NCBI GenBank assembly: GCA_900316845.1
Contig: ONEG01000016.1
Span: forward strand, 46,687 to 110,686
Direction of reading: 5' to 3'
DNA: 64,000 nt
Source: an uncultured Bacteroidales bacterium
Lineage (GTDB): Bacteria > Bacteroidota > Bacteroidia > Bacteroidales > Paludibacteraceae
Position 1 is the stretch's first letter; every line of letters starts with the position of its first letter. A model generated the notes under the pieces. It did no database searches. It was given only the letters and a program-made list of their open reading frames with translations, and had not been told where the DNA came from. The position numbers and the translations under genes were made by a program. Shown in pieces: positions 34,679-43,445 of the stretch.

Positions 34679-36203
34679 AACTAATCTCATCGTATTGCTT
34701 TTTGCGACAGGATTGCTTGCCTGCGCCGGACCGAAACCGGAAGATGAACCGGTGGTTCCTCCTCAAGAGGACACCACCCAAGCGGAACCGAAGGTATCCC
34801 CGACAACGCGTCCTGATCTCTATCGCCCTCAAATCCATTATACCCCACTTCATAATTGGAGCAATGACCCCAACGGACTGTTTTATAAAGACGGGGTATG
34901 GCATCTCTATTACCAGTTCAATCCGAATGGTATCGAGTGCGATTTCGGAGGAATGAGTTGGGGACACGCTTCCTCATCCGACCTCATGCATTGGCAGGAA
35001 CATAGCCCGGTGCTTTACCCCGATCATATGGGAGCGATGTACTCCGGATGCTCCGTGGTGGATCATGATAATGTAGCAGGGTTTGGACACGGCGCGGTAT
35101 TGGCATATTATACAGCCTCCGGAGAGAAACAGCTTATCTGTCTCGCGATCAGCACCGATGGCGGAGAAACATTCCGAAAACATGACCATAATCCCATTGT
35201 GCCCTCAACGGGACTGAGTAATTTCCGGGATCCCAAAGTGGTGTACGATGCCAAACGGGGACGATGGACCATGCTGGTCTCCAGAGGATGGGATCTCGGC
35301 GCAGAGATATGGCATAGCTATAATCTGATGCAGTGGGATTTTGACGGTATCTTCCGAGTAGATATAGAGCGCTGCAATATGAGTCAGTGGGAGTGTTGTG
35401 ACTTACTGTATTTTGAGCAAGCCGATAAATGGGTTGCTATCGTCAGTATAAACCCGAACGGATATATCACCGGCTCATCTACCATGTATTTCGTGGGACA
35501 GTTTGATGGTGTCACTTTTACGCCCGATAACGATGATTATCCCCGTTGGTTGGATTATGGAGCAGATTGCTATGCCGGTGTTACCTTTGACAATGCGCCG
35601 GACAATCGCAAGATCCTGATAGCATGGATGAATAACTGGGATTATGCGCCTGCTTGTCCGCCCTCCGCGTGGAAAGGGGCATATACCATCCCTCGAGAAC
35701 TATCCTTGCGCTACATAGGAGCGCATTGGGTATTGTGCTCTGAACCTGTCAAAGAGTTGACTAAGCTGGCAGGAGAATGGTCTGAGGTGACGGACGAGAT
35801 AGAAAATATAGGTGGCGATTATGCAGATGCGTGGGAAGCGCAGATAACGCTCTCGCTTACGGAGAATGCTACCATCACGCTATATAACAAGTACGGCAAC
35901 GAATATACGATTACGGTTAATGCCACTCAGCGCCGTATCTATTGCAACCGTGGAGGCAAGACCGGAGAGTTTAATTTCAGTACCCTGTTTGCTGTACCTT
36001 CCATGAGTGCTCCGATTGAGGGGGATGAGCAATCAATCGTACTTGATATCATCGTGGACCAAAGCAGTGTGGAACTGTTTGCCGGAGAAGGCAGTACCTG
36101 CTTCACCAATAATGTATATCCGCGTACGATTTATCGTAATATGCGCGTGGACGGTGTAGTGAAGGAGATGAAAGTGCGGACTTTGGAAACCATCTGGAAA
36201 TAA
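34671..36203 (+). CDS. GH32 fructanase lipoprotein
   Basis: The 510-residue lipoprotein (MNKTNLIVLLFATGLLAC) is a complete GH32 enzyme that cleaves beta-fructosidic bonds. WSNDPNG carries the nucleophile (D66), FRDPKV the transition-state aspartate (D187), and WECCDL the acid/base (E241); the C-terminal beta-sandwich ends with the sequence VELFAGEGSTCFTNNVYP. A longer frame begins upstream, but the ATG at 34671 starts the signal peptide. Endo- or exo-action on levan or inulin cannot be decided. Confidence 0.93.
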   Translation: MNKTNLIVLLFATGLLACAGPKPEDEPVVPPQEDTTQAEPKVSPTTRPDLYRPQIHYTPLHNWSNDPNGLFYKDGVWHLYYQFNPNGIECDFGGMSWGHASSSDLMHWQEHSPVLYPDHMGAMYSGCSVVDHDNVAGFGHGAVLAYYTASGEKQLICLAISTDGGETFRKHDHNPIVPSTGLSNFRDPKVVYDAKRGRWTMLVSRGWDLGAEIWHSYNLMQWDFDGIFRVDIERCNMSQWECCDLLYFEQADKWVAIVSINPNGYITGSSTMYFVGQFDGVTFTPDNDDYPRWLDYGADCYAGVTFDNAPDNRKILIAWMNNWDYAPACPPSAWKGAYTIPRELSLRYIGAHWVLCSEPVKELTKLAGEWSEVTDEIENIGGDYADAWEAQITLSLTENATITLYNKYGNEYTITVNATQRRIYCNRGGKTGEFNFSTLFAVPSMSAPIEGDEQSIVLDIIVDQSSVELFAGEGSTCFTNNVYPRTIYRNMRVDGVVKEMKVRTLETIWK

Positions 36204-36223
36204 TAATTAAAATTATAACTATC

Positions 36224-38578
36224 ATGAAAAAATCTATCTTTTTATCGCTTGTCCTTGGCATCTGCATGATGGCACAGGCTAAAGTGGCATTTCTCGTTCC
36301 TGCCGGTAATACCGACATCAATTCACTGCCGTTTGAGGAGTATACGACCAATGATGACGGTATCTTCAGACAACATGAACAGAGTCCGGAGCGTAGAGCC
36401 TGGATATGGTTCAACGAAGCCTATGTGGCTTTCGGGTTGGGACAGTTTATCTGCTTTGATGACTTGAACAACATCCCGTCGGACATCCATGCTATCTGGA
36501 TCTACGTGGACCGTGTAAACTTCAACGCTGAGGCTTTTGATGCATTGTTTGCGGATCATATCAGCGAACTGCAGGCTTTCGTCAATGCAGGTGGTAACCT
36601 CTTCCTTTGCAAGCAAGCCACCCGTCTGCAGAAAGATCTCGTAGGCGCTACGATGGCTAACGGAGAAATCATCGTTCCTGACTACAACGACGGCGGTTAC
36701 CAAGGCGCTGCTATCTGGGGCGTGGACTTTAAGTTTGAGTTTGCGGAGGATAACGTATGGTCCAACGGGGATCATCCGATGTTCCAGTATGCACCGCACA
36801 GAAATGATAATTACGCCGAGCTCATCTGGACTAACGGCGGTATGATGACCGACCATAACTGCGGTATAGGTATCGGTGCGATGGATATGACCAGCATCAC
36901 TGACGCAGCCGGACTGACGACTTTCCAAACCCGTAATAACTGCCGTCTGCTCGGCTGTTGGGCAAACGGTGACGGCTGCCACTACGGCGGCGCCATCGAG
37001 TTCTATCCTACCGGCGCTCGTCAGGGTACCGTCATCACGATGGGACTCGCTGCTTATTCGTATATCAATAACAATGCAGGTTTCGGCTGGGATAACACCC
37101 TGGCACTGACCTGGAATACCCTTAACTACCTCGATCACAAGCAAGCGACTACGCAACAAAACCGTATCGCTTACCTGCTGCCTTCTACCATCCTCACCTT
37201 GCCCGGTGGCGAACAACCGGAATACAACGCTGCTATCTGGTTCCGCGATAACTATATCAATGCTCAGCAACAAGGCTGCTTCGTGACGATTGAAGACCTG
37301 CCGACCCTTTACAGCAAAGGCGTCACCACCCTTTGGGTCAACATTGAGCGCGTAGGTATCACTGCCGAAGATCCATTCTTCGCTATCTACGCAGACAAGT
37401 TGCGCGATTACATCCAAGCCGGCGGTAACGTACTGCTTACCAAACAGGCTGTTTATTTCACTTACGCTATGGGCCGTATCGGTTATGCACCGGCACTCGA
37501 TTCATATGATTATACGACCGAGGACCGCGGACAACTCCGCAGCATGCAGACCGTCATGGGTCTGAGCGACTGTGTCGCAGAAGATGAGCATCTGGATATG
37601 AGCGCACACCGTATATTCAACAATATGCTCAGTTACTGGGATACCAAGAGCATGTTCTTTGTTGCTCCGGGTTGCCTGAAGACCTATAATTATTGTTCGT
37701 GGATGGATTATCTCCGCGCATCCGAGGAAGAGACGCATTACGATAACTGCCTGATTCAACGTCTGCGTGATTTCGAAAGCGACTGGAGTGCAACCGTGCT
37801 TGCAGGTCGTGGCGGTATCGGCGACTACTGCTTGCCGGATATCATTGAGTTCAACGCTACCAACGAATGGCAGGGACGCATCCTGACCATCGGTTCGGCA
37901 GCATATCAGTGGGGAACCGCCAATAACAATGTGGAGCGTCGAAACCTGACGACTCTTACCGCTAACTGCCTTGCTTATCTCGCGAACGAACCGGTTCAGG
38001 AACAAACCTTTACCCGTACGGCAACAGCAGGTCAGTTCGGAACGATATGCTTCGAGTATGCCGTAGCGGCAGATAAGATCGAAGGCGCTGAGATGTATGA
38101 GATCCATTCGTTTGATACAACGGGCGATTCAGTTATTTTGACCAAGACAGACAATATGGAGGCAGGAAAACCGTATATCTATTATGCTACGGCTTCGCTA
38201 ATCCAACTCAGCTATACCGGAATGAAAGAGGAAGCCAAAAGTCATAACGGTCTGATTGGTTTCATCGGCTGGTCGGAGACCGATACCCATGAAGTGGAAG
38301 CCGGCTATTATGCATTGGCAGACGATGTGCTCAAAACGGTCAGTGCACAGAACCCGGTAGTGCTCTCGCCGCGATATGCGTATGTGGATACGCTTGAGAT
38401 CCCGGCTTATACACAGATGCCGCAAGGAGCATGCAAGAAGATCCGATTGATCAAAGACACTGCGTCGGCTATCGGCGAAACGATGCAGAAAGAGTCCGCT
38501 ACCAAATACATCCAAAACGGTATGTTATTCATCGAGCGGAACGGCAAAAAATATACGGTCATTGGAAACCGATTGTAA
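36224..38578 (+). CDS. Secreted protein with two DUF4960 domains and short T9SS-like tail
   Basis: The 784-residue protein has an ordinary signal peptide (no lipobox) and two DUF4960 domains, about 20-305 (AWIWFNEAYVAFGLGQF, AIWIYVDRVNF, FVNAGGNLFLCKQATRL) and 311-590 (AAIWFRDNYIN, TLWVNIERVG, YIQAGGNVLLTKQAVYF). A beta domain follows (about 595-735, GTICFEYAVAADKIEGAEMY and MEAGKPYIYYA), then the short tail (ATKYIQNGMLFIERNGKKYT then VIGNRL). Export is probably by the type IX system rather than as a lipoprotein. Last gene of the operon that starts at 25153. Confidence 0.82.
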   Translation: MKKSIFLSLVLGICMMAQAKVAFLVPAGNTDINSLPFEEYTTNDDGIFRQHEQSPERRAWIWFNEAYVAFGLGQFICFDDLNNIPSDIHAIWIYVDRVNFNAEAFDALFADHISELQAFVNAGGNLFLCKQATRLQKDLVGATMANGEIIVPDYNDGGYQGAAIWGVDFKFEFAEDNVWSNGDHPMFQYAPHRNDNYAELIWTNGGMMTDHNCGIGIGAMDMTSITDAAGLTTFQTRNNCRLLGCWANGDGCHYGGAIEFYPTGARQGTVITMGLAAYSYINNNAGFGWDNTLALTWNTLNYLDHKQATTQQNRIAYLLPSTILTLPGGEQPEYNAAIWFRDNYINAQQQGCFVTIEDLPTLYSKGVTTLWVNIERVGITAEDPFFAIYADKLRDYIQAGGNVLLTKQAVYFTYAMGRIGYAPALDSYDYTTEDRGQLRSMQTVMGLSDCVAEDEHLDMSAHRIFNNMLSYWDTKSMFFVAPGCLKTYNYCSWMDYLRASEEETHYDNCLIQRLRDFESDWSATVLAGRGGIGDYCLPDIIEFNATNEWQGRILTIGSAAYQWGTANNNVERRNLTTLTANCLAYLANEPVQEQTFTRTATAGQFGTICFEYAVAADKIEGAEMYEIHSFDTTGDSVILTKTDNMEAGKPYIYYATASLIQLSYTGMKEEAKSHNGLIGFIGWSETDTHEVEAGYYALADDVLKTVSAQNPVVLSPRYAYVDTLEIPAYTQMPQGACKKIRLIKDTASAIGETMQKESATKYIQNGMLFIERNGKKYTVIGNRL

Positions 38579-38582
38579 GAAA

Positions 38583-38610
38583 TGTTGCGAAATGTGCTAC
38601 TTTTGTTGCA
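38583..38610 (+). promoter_or_regulatory. Half copy of the fructan-locus operator
   Basis: Matches the first 28 bp (from TGTTGCA) of the 60-bp element at 24 of 28 positions, with TGTTGCG 38583-38589 and TGTTGCA 38604-38610, again 21 bp apart. It lies 14 bp before the -33 box of the next promoter. Confidence 0.65.
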
Positions 38611-38624
38611 GCGCGCGTATTTAG

Positions 38625-38656
38625 TTTGCGCATGTGCGATAAAAGTAGTACCTTTG
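38625..38656 (+). promoter_or_regulatory. Promoter of the second DUF4960 secreted-protein gene
   Basis: TTTG 38625-38628 and TACCTTTG 38649-38656 with a 20-nt spacer, 39 nt before the ATG. Confidence 0.85.
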
Positions 38657-38695
38657 CATCGCAAAAACGAAAACACAAACAAAATCTTTAATACA

Positions 38696-41600
38696 ATGAA
38701 AAAGTTTTTATCTTTATTTTTTGCTTCGGTATTTACCTTGAGCCTCTCGGCGCAGGTGTACTACTTGTTGCCAAATTCTGCTGATGCCAACTGTGAGAAT
38801 ATTACGAACCAGTATGATCATCCCACAGAAGGAAACCGCCTGCAATGGGAAACAAGTGAAGGTGATGTTTACCAATGTCCTGAGCGAAATGCGTTTGACT
38901 GGTTCGCTCGCTCTTACTGCGATGCCTCTATTCCTTGGATTCATAATGAAGGAGACCACCAAATTCGCCGCATCGTAACGTTCAAAGACCTTACTGATGG
39001 ACGCTTGGCTGCAGAAGGGAATATGTTCAATGACGTCAAAGTTATCTGGGTCAATGTGGACCGTAATATGACTGAAGCAGCCTTTGATGCTATGTTTCCA
39101 ACGGATGTACGCACAGCTCTCGCTAATTACGTGAAAGCCGGCGGTAACTTGTACTTGTCAACTTTTGCGGCTCGTTTGGCATATCTTATAGGACGAACTC
39201 CGGAACCTGGATTCTCGGAAAATAATGGTTTTGCTTCTGCCGGTGACGAATGGAAACTGACAGCACATTTCAAGAAAGGAGGAGATGGATCTTACGATGT
39301 GGATAAACATGGGCACGCTATATTCAAATACCTGAGAGATAACGACCTGTATGCAGAAGACTATCATTTCCACATGCAAAAGGGAACTCCCCGTACAAAT
39401 CGTAACTGTCTTTGGGATATTGACGATAATATAACCGCCTTCAACAACTTCCAAAACGATAACACATGTGGTATCTTAGGCAGTTGGGGACATACGGCGG
39501 AATTTCTCTGTGCTGGATTAGTAGAATTCTATCCTGTAGGAGACTGGAAAGGAACGATTATCACCAATGGTTTGGCTGCCTGCTCTTTCGCTTCTGCCAA
39601 CACCGATCGCTTCTGTGTAGAACACTTGACCAGTGGTATCTTGGATTACCTCAAAGCCCGTCCATGTGCTGGTAATAACACCACTCCGATGGAGACAAAA
39701 CTGGAGGAAAACGGCTTTTATCCTTCAGAAACGCAAAGCTTCCTCAAGCTGCATCCGGTCTGCGAAGGACTGAGTGCTACTTATACACTGACCAGCAATC
39801 CGGATGGAAAAGCTCGTATTCAGGGGGGTGTGATAGTAGGTGAAAATACGATCACTCAACTCCAGTTCAAAGAAGCCGGTACGGTGACTCTGCATATCAC
39901 ATTGACGGAGAACCGTGAGTTTATGAACTGGCCTAAGGGTACCTATGAGTACGACCGTGCGATTACGTTCGCGTATGCGGATGAAGCAGCTGCGCAAGCA
40001 GGTCCCGGCCTTGCTTGGCCGCATCACTTCGAGACCGGTGCCGTAGGACCGAATAGTGTCATTACGCTGCCGGAAGGCGCAAGCTATACCGTAGAAGGAA
40101 ATGCAACGCTGAGCGAGAACGTATTGACACTCGCTAACGTAGCTTCCGGTACGGTAACTGTGCACGCATCGGTAACTGAGACCGGTTACCACGAGGCATG
40201 GCCCGCAGGTGTTTATAACTACAACAACTCCCTCTCTTTCCATGCTGCAGAAGTTGGTTACCTCCTGCCGGCGGCTGAGTCGATTGACCATCTGAAGTTC
40301 ACAGCAGATGAGAATTATCAAGGCCAGCAGCCGGAATACAATGCGGCGAAGTGGTTTGAAGATAATTATATCACCTGTGCTAACCCCAAGGGACGTTTCG
40401 TAACGGTAGATGAGTTACCGACGCTGTTTGCAAAAGGTATCAAGGCTCTCTGGGTAAACATCGAGCGCGTCAATATTGACAATGCCGATGGTCTGTTAAC
40501 TGCTTGCTTGACAGATGATGGCCTTAAGACTTACATCCAAGCCGGTGGTAATGTGCTGCTTACCAAACAGGCAACCTATCTCGCTTACACCATGGACCGT
40601 ATCGGTTATGCTCCGGAATTCAATGCAGGTGGGTATGAGACCGACAATTTTGGTGCTCAACGTAGTATATCAACACGTATGGGTACACATAACGAAGTGG
40701 ATGAGGCACTGGATATGAGCAATCATCGACTCTATGCGGATATGTTGAGTTGGACGGATAGCAAGAATGTCTATCTCGTAGGCGAGACCTGCAAGAAGAC
40801 CTATAACTACTGCTCATGGCAAGACTTTATGCGTAAAGAAGGCGAGGAAGCGCATTATAACAATAAAAAGATCCAGCGCGTACGAGACTTCGAAGCCGAC
40901 TGGAATGCAACCGTCTTTGGTATCCGTGGCGATATCGTCGACTACTGCTTGAGTAATATCATTGAGTTCAATGCTACCGGCAATTGGCTGGGACGCATCC
41001 TGACCATCGGTTCAGCAGCTTATCAGTGGGGTAGCGAAAACCCGACAGCAGAGCTCGATAATGTGAAGAAACTCACGGCTAACTCCCTCTCTTACCTCTT
41101 GGACGAGCCGCTTGCTGACAAGGTTTATACGCGTCCTGACTTGACCCCGGGTATATATGGTACTATCTGCTTTGACTATGCGGTAGAAGCCGGACATATC
41201 GAGGGCGCCGAGATCTATGAGTTGACTTCCTTCAATGCTACCAACGACGGTGTTATCCTCACTCAGGTGGATGCTATGGTAGCCGGTCGTCCGTACTTCT
41301 TCTTGGCTACGGCTAACGAACTGCGTCTTACCTACAACGGTCAACGCGTAGCTGCCGGTTCGTACCACGGTTTGGTAGGACATATCGGTGAAACGACCCT
41401 GCATATCACGCCGAATGACAACAACTATATCCTCTATAACAACGAGTTGTTGCTCGTCAATACGAATGATGTCGAATTGCCTTCTTACCGCGCGTATATC
41501 AATAAGTATGATGAGATTCCGGCCTACTCGGAGCCTACATCCAACGCACCGCGCCGTATCATGGCAATCGAGCCGCCGCATAATGCACCGACAGCGGTAG

Positions 41601-41719
41601 AGGCTGTTGATATGCAGGCTGCACAAGGCGTCTATGATATCATGGGTCGCAAACTCAGTGCTCCGCAAGGAAATGGCTTCTATATCATCAATGGCCAAAA
41701 AGTGATCATCACCCAATAA
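38696..41719 (+). CDS. Large secreted protein with two DUF4960 domains, Ig-like middle and T9SS tail
   Basis: The 1007-residue protein has a signal peptide (MKKFLSLFFASVFTLSLSAQ), a first DUF4960 domain (about 20-330, NAFDWFARSYCD, VIWVNVDRNMT, YVKAGGNLYLSTFAARLAYL), two Ig-like stretches (about 335-515), a second DUF4960 domain (about 520-830), a beta domain (GTICFDYAVEAGHIEGAEIY) and a type-A sorting domain (VYDIMGRKLSAPQGNGFYII then NGQKVI). Its second half is closely similar to the second half of the preceding protein, so one arose by duplication. The start is the ATG after the promoter, not an upstream in-frame start. Confidence 0.83.
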   Translation: MKKFLSLFFASVFTLSLSAQVYYLLPNSADANCENITNQYDHPTEGNRLQWETSEGDVYQCPERNAFDWFARSYCDASIPWIHNEGDHQIRRIVTFKDLTDGRLAAEGNMFNDVKVIWVNVDRNMTEAAFDAMFPTDVRTALANYVKAGGNLYLSTFAARLAYLIGRTPEPGFSENNGFASAGDEWKLTAHFKKGGDGSYDVDKHGHAIFKYLRDNDLYAEDYHFHMQKGTPRTNRNCLWDIDDNITAFNNFQNDNTCGILGSWGHTAEFLCAGLVEFYPVGDWKGTIITNGLAACSFASANTDRFCVEHLTSGILDYLKARPCAGNNTTPMETKLEENGFYPSETQSFLKLHPVCEGLSATYTLTSNPDGKARIQGGVIVGENTITQLQFKEAGTVTLHITLTENREFMNWPKGTYEYDRAITFAYADEAAAQAGPGLAWPHHFETGAVGPNSVITLPEGASYTVEGNATLSENVLTLANVASGTVTVHASVTETGYHEAWPAGVYNYNNSLSFHAAEVGYLLPAAESIDHLKFTADENYQGQQPEYNAAKWFEDNYITCANPKGRFVTVDELPTLFAKGIKALWVNIERVNIDNADGLLTACLTDDGLKTYIQAGGNVLLTKQATYLAYTMDRIGYAPEFNAGGYETDNFGAQRSISTRMGTHNEVDEALDMSNHRLYADMLSWTDSKNVYLVGETCKKTYNYCSWQDFMRKEGEEAHYNNKKIQRVRDFEADWNATVFGIRGDIVDYCLSNIIEFNATGNWLGRILTIGSAAYQWGSENPTAELDNVKKLTANSLSYLLDEPLADKVYTRPDLTPGIYGTICFDYAVEAGHIEGAEIYELTSFNATNDGVILTQVDAMVAGRPYFFLATANELRLTYNGQRVAAGSYHGLVGHIGETTLHITPNDNNYILYNNELLLVNTNDVELPSYRAYINKYDEIPAYSEPTSNAPRRIMAIEPPHNAPTAVEAVDMQAAQGVYDIMGRKLSAPQGNGFYIINGQKVIITQ

Positions 41720-41738
41720 TAAGGAAAGGAGTAGTCTT

Positions 41739-41888
41739 ATGAAAAAGTATATTATTCCCAACACCGCTGTAATCATCCTCTTAGGCGCTTCTTTGATGGA
41801 TACCCAGACAGGGAGCGTACAACAAGAAAATAGTATTAAAATAGGAGGAAAGACAAGCGATATAACCGGACCTATAGTTCCGTTCTAA
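41739..41888 (+). CDS. Small peptide gene (49 residues) after the DUF4960 gene
   Basis: ATG at 41739 follows a GAAAGGAG purine stretch, a rare Shine-Dalgarno-like signal here. It encodes MKKYIIPNTAVIILLGASLM followed by a polar 29-residue tail ending in GPIVPF. The basic start and short hydrophobic run could be a leader or a single membrane helix. Similar short MKKYIxP peptides are familiar beside Bacteroidales surface-protein genes but have no known function. It lies 19 bp after the DUF4960 gene, probably on the same transcript. Confidence 0.55.
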   Translation: MKKYIIPNTAVIILLGASLMDTQTGSVQQENSIKIGGKTSDITGPIVPF

Positions 41889-41901
41889 AGGAATATTCTA
41901 A

Positions 41902-41961
41902 TTTGTTGCAAAATATGTCATATTTGTTGTAGTGAAACATTCGTGGCATATTTTGCAACAT
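41902..41961 (+). promoter_or_regulatory. 60-bp conserved operator candidate, copy 2 (before GH32-MFS)
   Basis: 54 of 60 positions match 25007-25066. It has TGTTGCA 41904-41910, TGTTGTA 41925-41931 and inverted TGCAACA 41954-41960. No clean TAnnTTTG box lies between it and the gene; TTTG 41923-41926 with ATATTTTG 41948-41955 inside the element is the nearest approximation. Confidence 0.75.
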
Positions 41962-41983
41962 GCTGTTCCAAATCATCAAACCC

Positions 41984-43387
41984 ATGAAAATAATAGTATC
42001 TTCTTTTTGGCTCGCATTGCTGTTTGCTGTCACCAGTTGCTCATCGGTTGCTAACCATGCGACCGACGAGCCATTCCGCTCGGTCTATCACCATACCCCG
42101 GAGGCGAACTGGATGAATGATCCGAATGGCATGTTCTACGACGAAGCGAACGATATCTGGCATCTCTACTATCAGTATTACCCGGATGGAACGGTTTGGG
42201 GACCCATGCATTGGGGACACTCCACTTCGCATGATCTGATTCATTGGGAGCACCAGCCTATCGCTATCTATCCCGATGCGAACGGAATGATCTTCTCCGG
42301 CTCGGCAGTCATCGACAAAAATAACACCGCCGGATTCGGGGAGAACGCGATTGTCGCTATCTATACCTCCGCGGATAAGGCGCAGAACCAATCGATCTCT
42401 TATAGCTTGGATGGAGGGCAGACCTTTACGGCTTACGAAGGCAACCCTGTCCTCATCGGTGACATCGCGGATTTCCGTGACCCGAAAGTGTTCTGGGACG
42501 AGCTGTCGAACCAATGGACGATGGCACTCGCTTGCCAGCAGGAGATCCGTTTTTATGGTTCGCCCAACTTGAAGGACTGGACTTATCTCTCCTCTTTTGG
42601 CGAGGGATACGGTGCGCATGGTGGCGTTTGGGAATGCCCGGATTTAGTGAAGATAGATGACCGGTACGTTCTCCTTGTCAACCTTAACCCCGGTGGACCA
42701 TTCGGCGGCTCCGCTACCCAGTATTTTATAGGCGACTGGGACGGCAAGGAGTTTAAATGTGAAAATGAACAAATGAATTGGCTCGACTACGGCAAAGACC
42801 ACTATGCTACTGTCACATGGGCGTATGCGCCGGATAACCGAACCGTTGCTATCGGATGGATGTCCAATTGGCAGTATGCTACCCAGCTGCCTACCGTCGC
42901 TTTCCGCTCGCAAAACACTATCGCCCGCGATCTGTCGCTTTATCAGGATGATGAAGGACAATACCGCGTAGCCGTCAAACCCTCTCCGGAGTCTTTGGCG
43001 CTTCGCGGAGAAGATACCAAGAACCTGCCGGATGCCGGTATCGTCGAACTGACTCTTGACGGCTCGCGCGATGCGCTCATCACTCTCTCCAACGACAAAG
43101 GAGAGAAAGTGGTCATGAATCTGGACGTGCACCGACGTACCTTCTCCATGGATCGTACCGCTTCGGGGGATTGCTCTTTCTCCCATGATTTTGCCGCACG
43201 CACGGTAGCGCCGCTCTTCATCAAACGCGATACCTATAAGGTTCTTCTCTTTATCGATCATTGTTCTATCGAAGCTTTCGACGCCGAAGGCGCTTGGTCG
43301 ATGACCAACCTCGTCTTCCCTTCCGAACCCTACAACCATCTCGATGTACAAGGTGGAGAAGCGAAAATCTACAATGTAAAAATCTAA
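41984..43387 (+). CDS. GH32 fructosidase lipoprotein
   Basis: The 467-residue lipoprotein (lipobox FAVTSC) has all GH32 catalytic motifs: WMNDPNG (D46), FRDPKV (D166) and WECPDL (E217), plus the C-terminal sandwich (VLLFIDHCSIEAFDAEGAW). This is the most canonical of the three GH32 enzymes here and resembles periplasmic exo-acting fructosidases that release fructose. An ATG at 41960 would add eight residues, but the signal peptide starts at 41984. It is followed after 28 bp by the sugar transporter gene. Confidence 0.93.
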   Translation: MKIIVSSFWLALLFAVTSCSSVANHATDEPFRSVYHHTPEANWMNDPNGMFYDEANDIWHLYYQYYPDGTVWGPMHWGHSTSHDLIHWEHQPIAIYPDANGMIFSGSAVIDKNNTAGFGENAIVAIYTSADKAQNQSISYSLDGGQTFTAYEGNPVLIGDIADFRDPKVFWDELSNQWTMALACQQEIRFYGSPNLKDWTYLSSFGEGYGAHGGVWECPDLVKIDDRYVLLVNLNPGGPFGGSATQYFIGDWDGKEFKCENEQMNWLDYGKDHYATVTWAYAPDNRTVAIGWMSNWQYATQLPTVAFRSQNTIARDLSLYQDDEGQYRVAVKPSPESLALRGEDTKNLPDAGIVELTLDGSRDALITLSNDKGEKVVMNLDVHRRTFSMDRTASGDCSFSHDFAARTVAPLFIKRDTYKVLLFIDHCSIEAFDAEGAWSMTNLVFPSEPYNHLDVQGGEAKIYNVKI

Positions 43388-43445
43388 ATTGTTAAATGTC
43401 TAAATAAATGAACAAATGGAAAATGACAAAATGGTAAATAAATGG
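43386..43445 (+). repeat. AAATGGTAAAT-type repeat spanning the MFS start
   Basis: A degenerate 7-8-nt-period tract (AAATGTCT, AAATAAAT, GAACAAAT, GGAAAATG, ACAAAATG, GTAAATAA) fills the spacer and supplies the first codons of the transporter gene. Confidence 0.65.
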
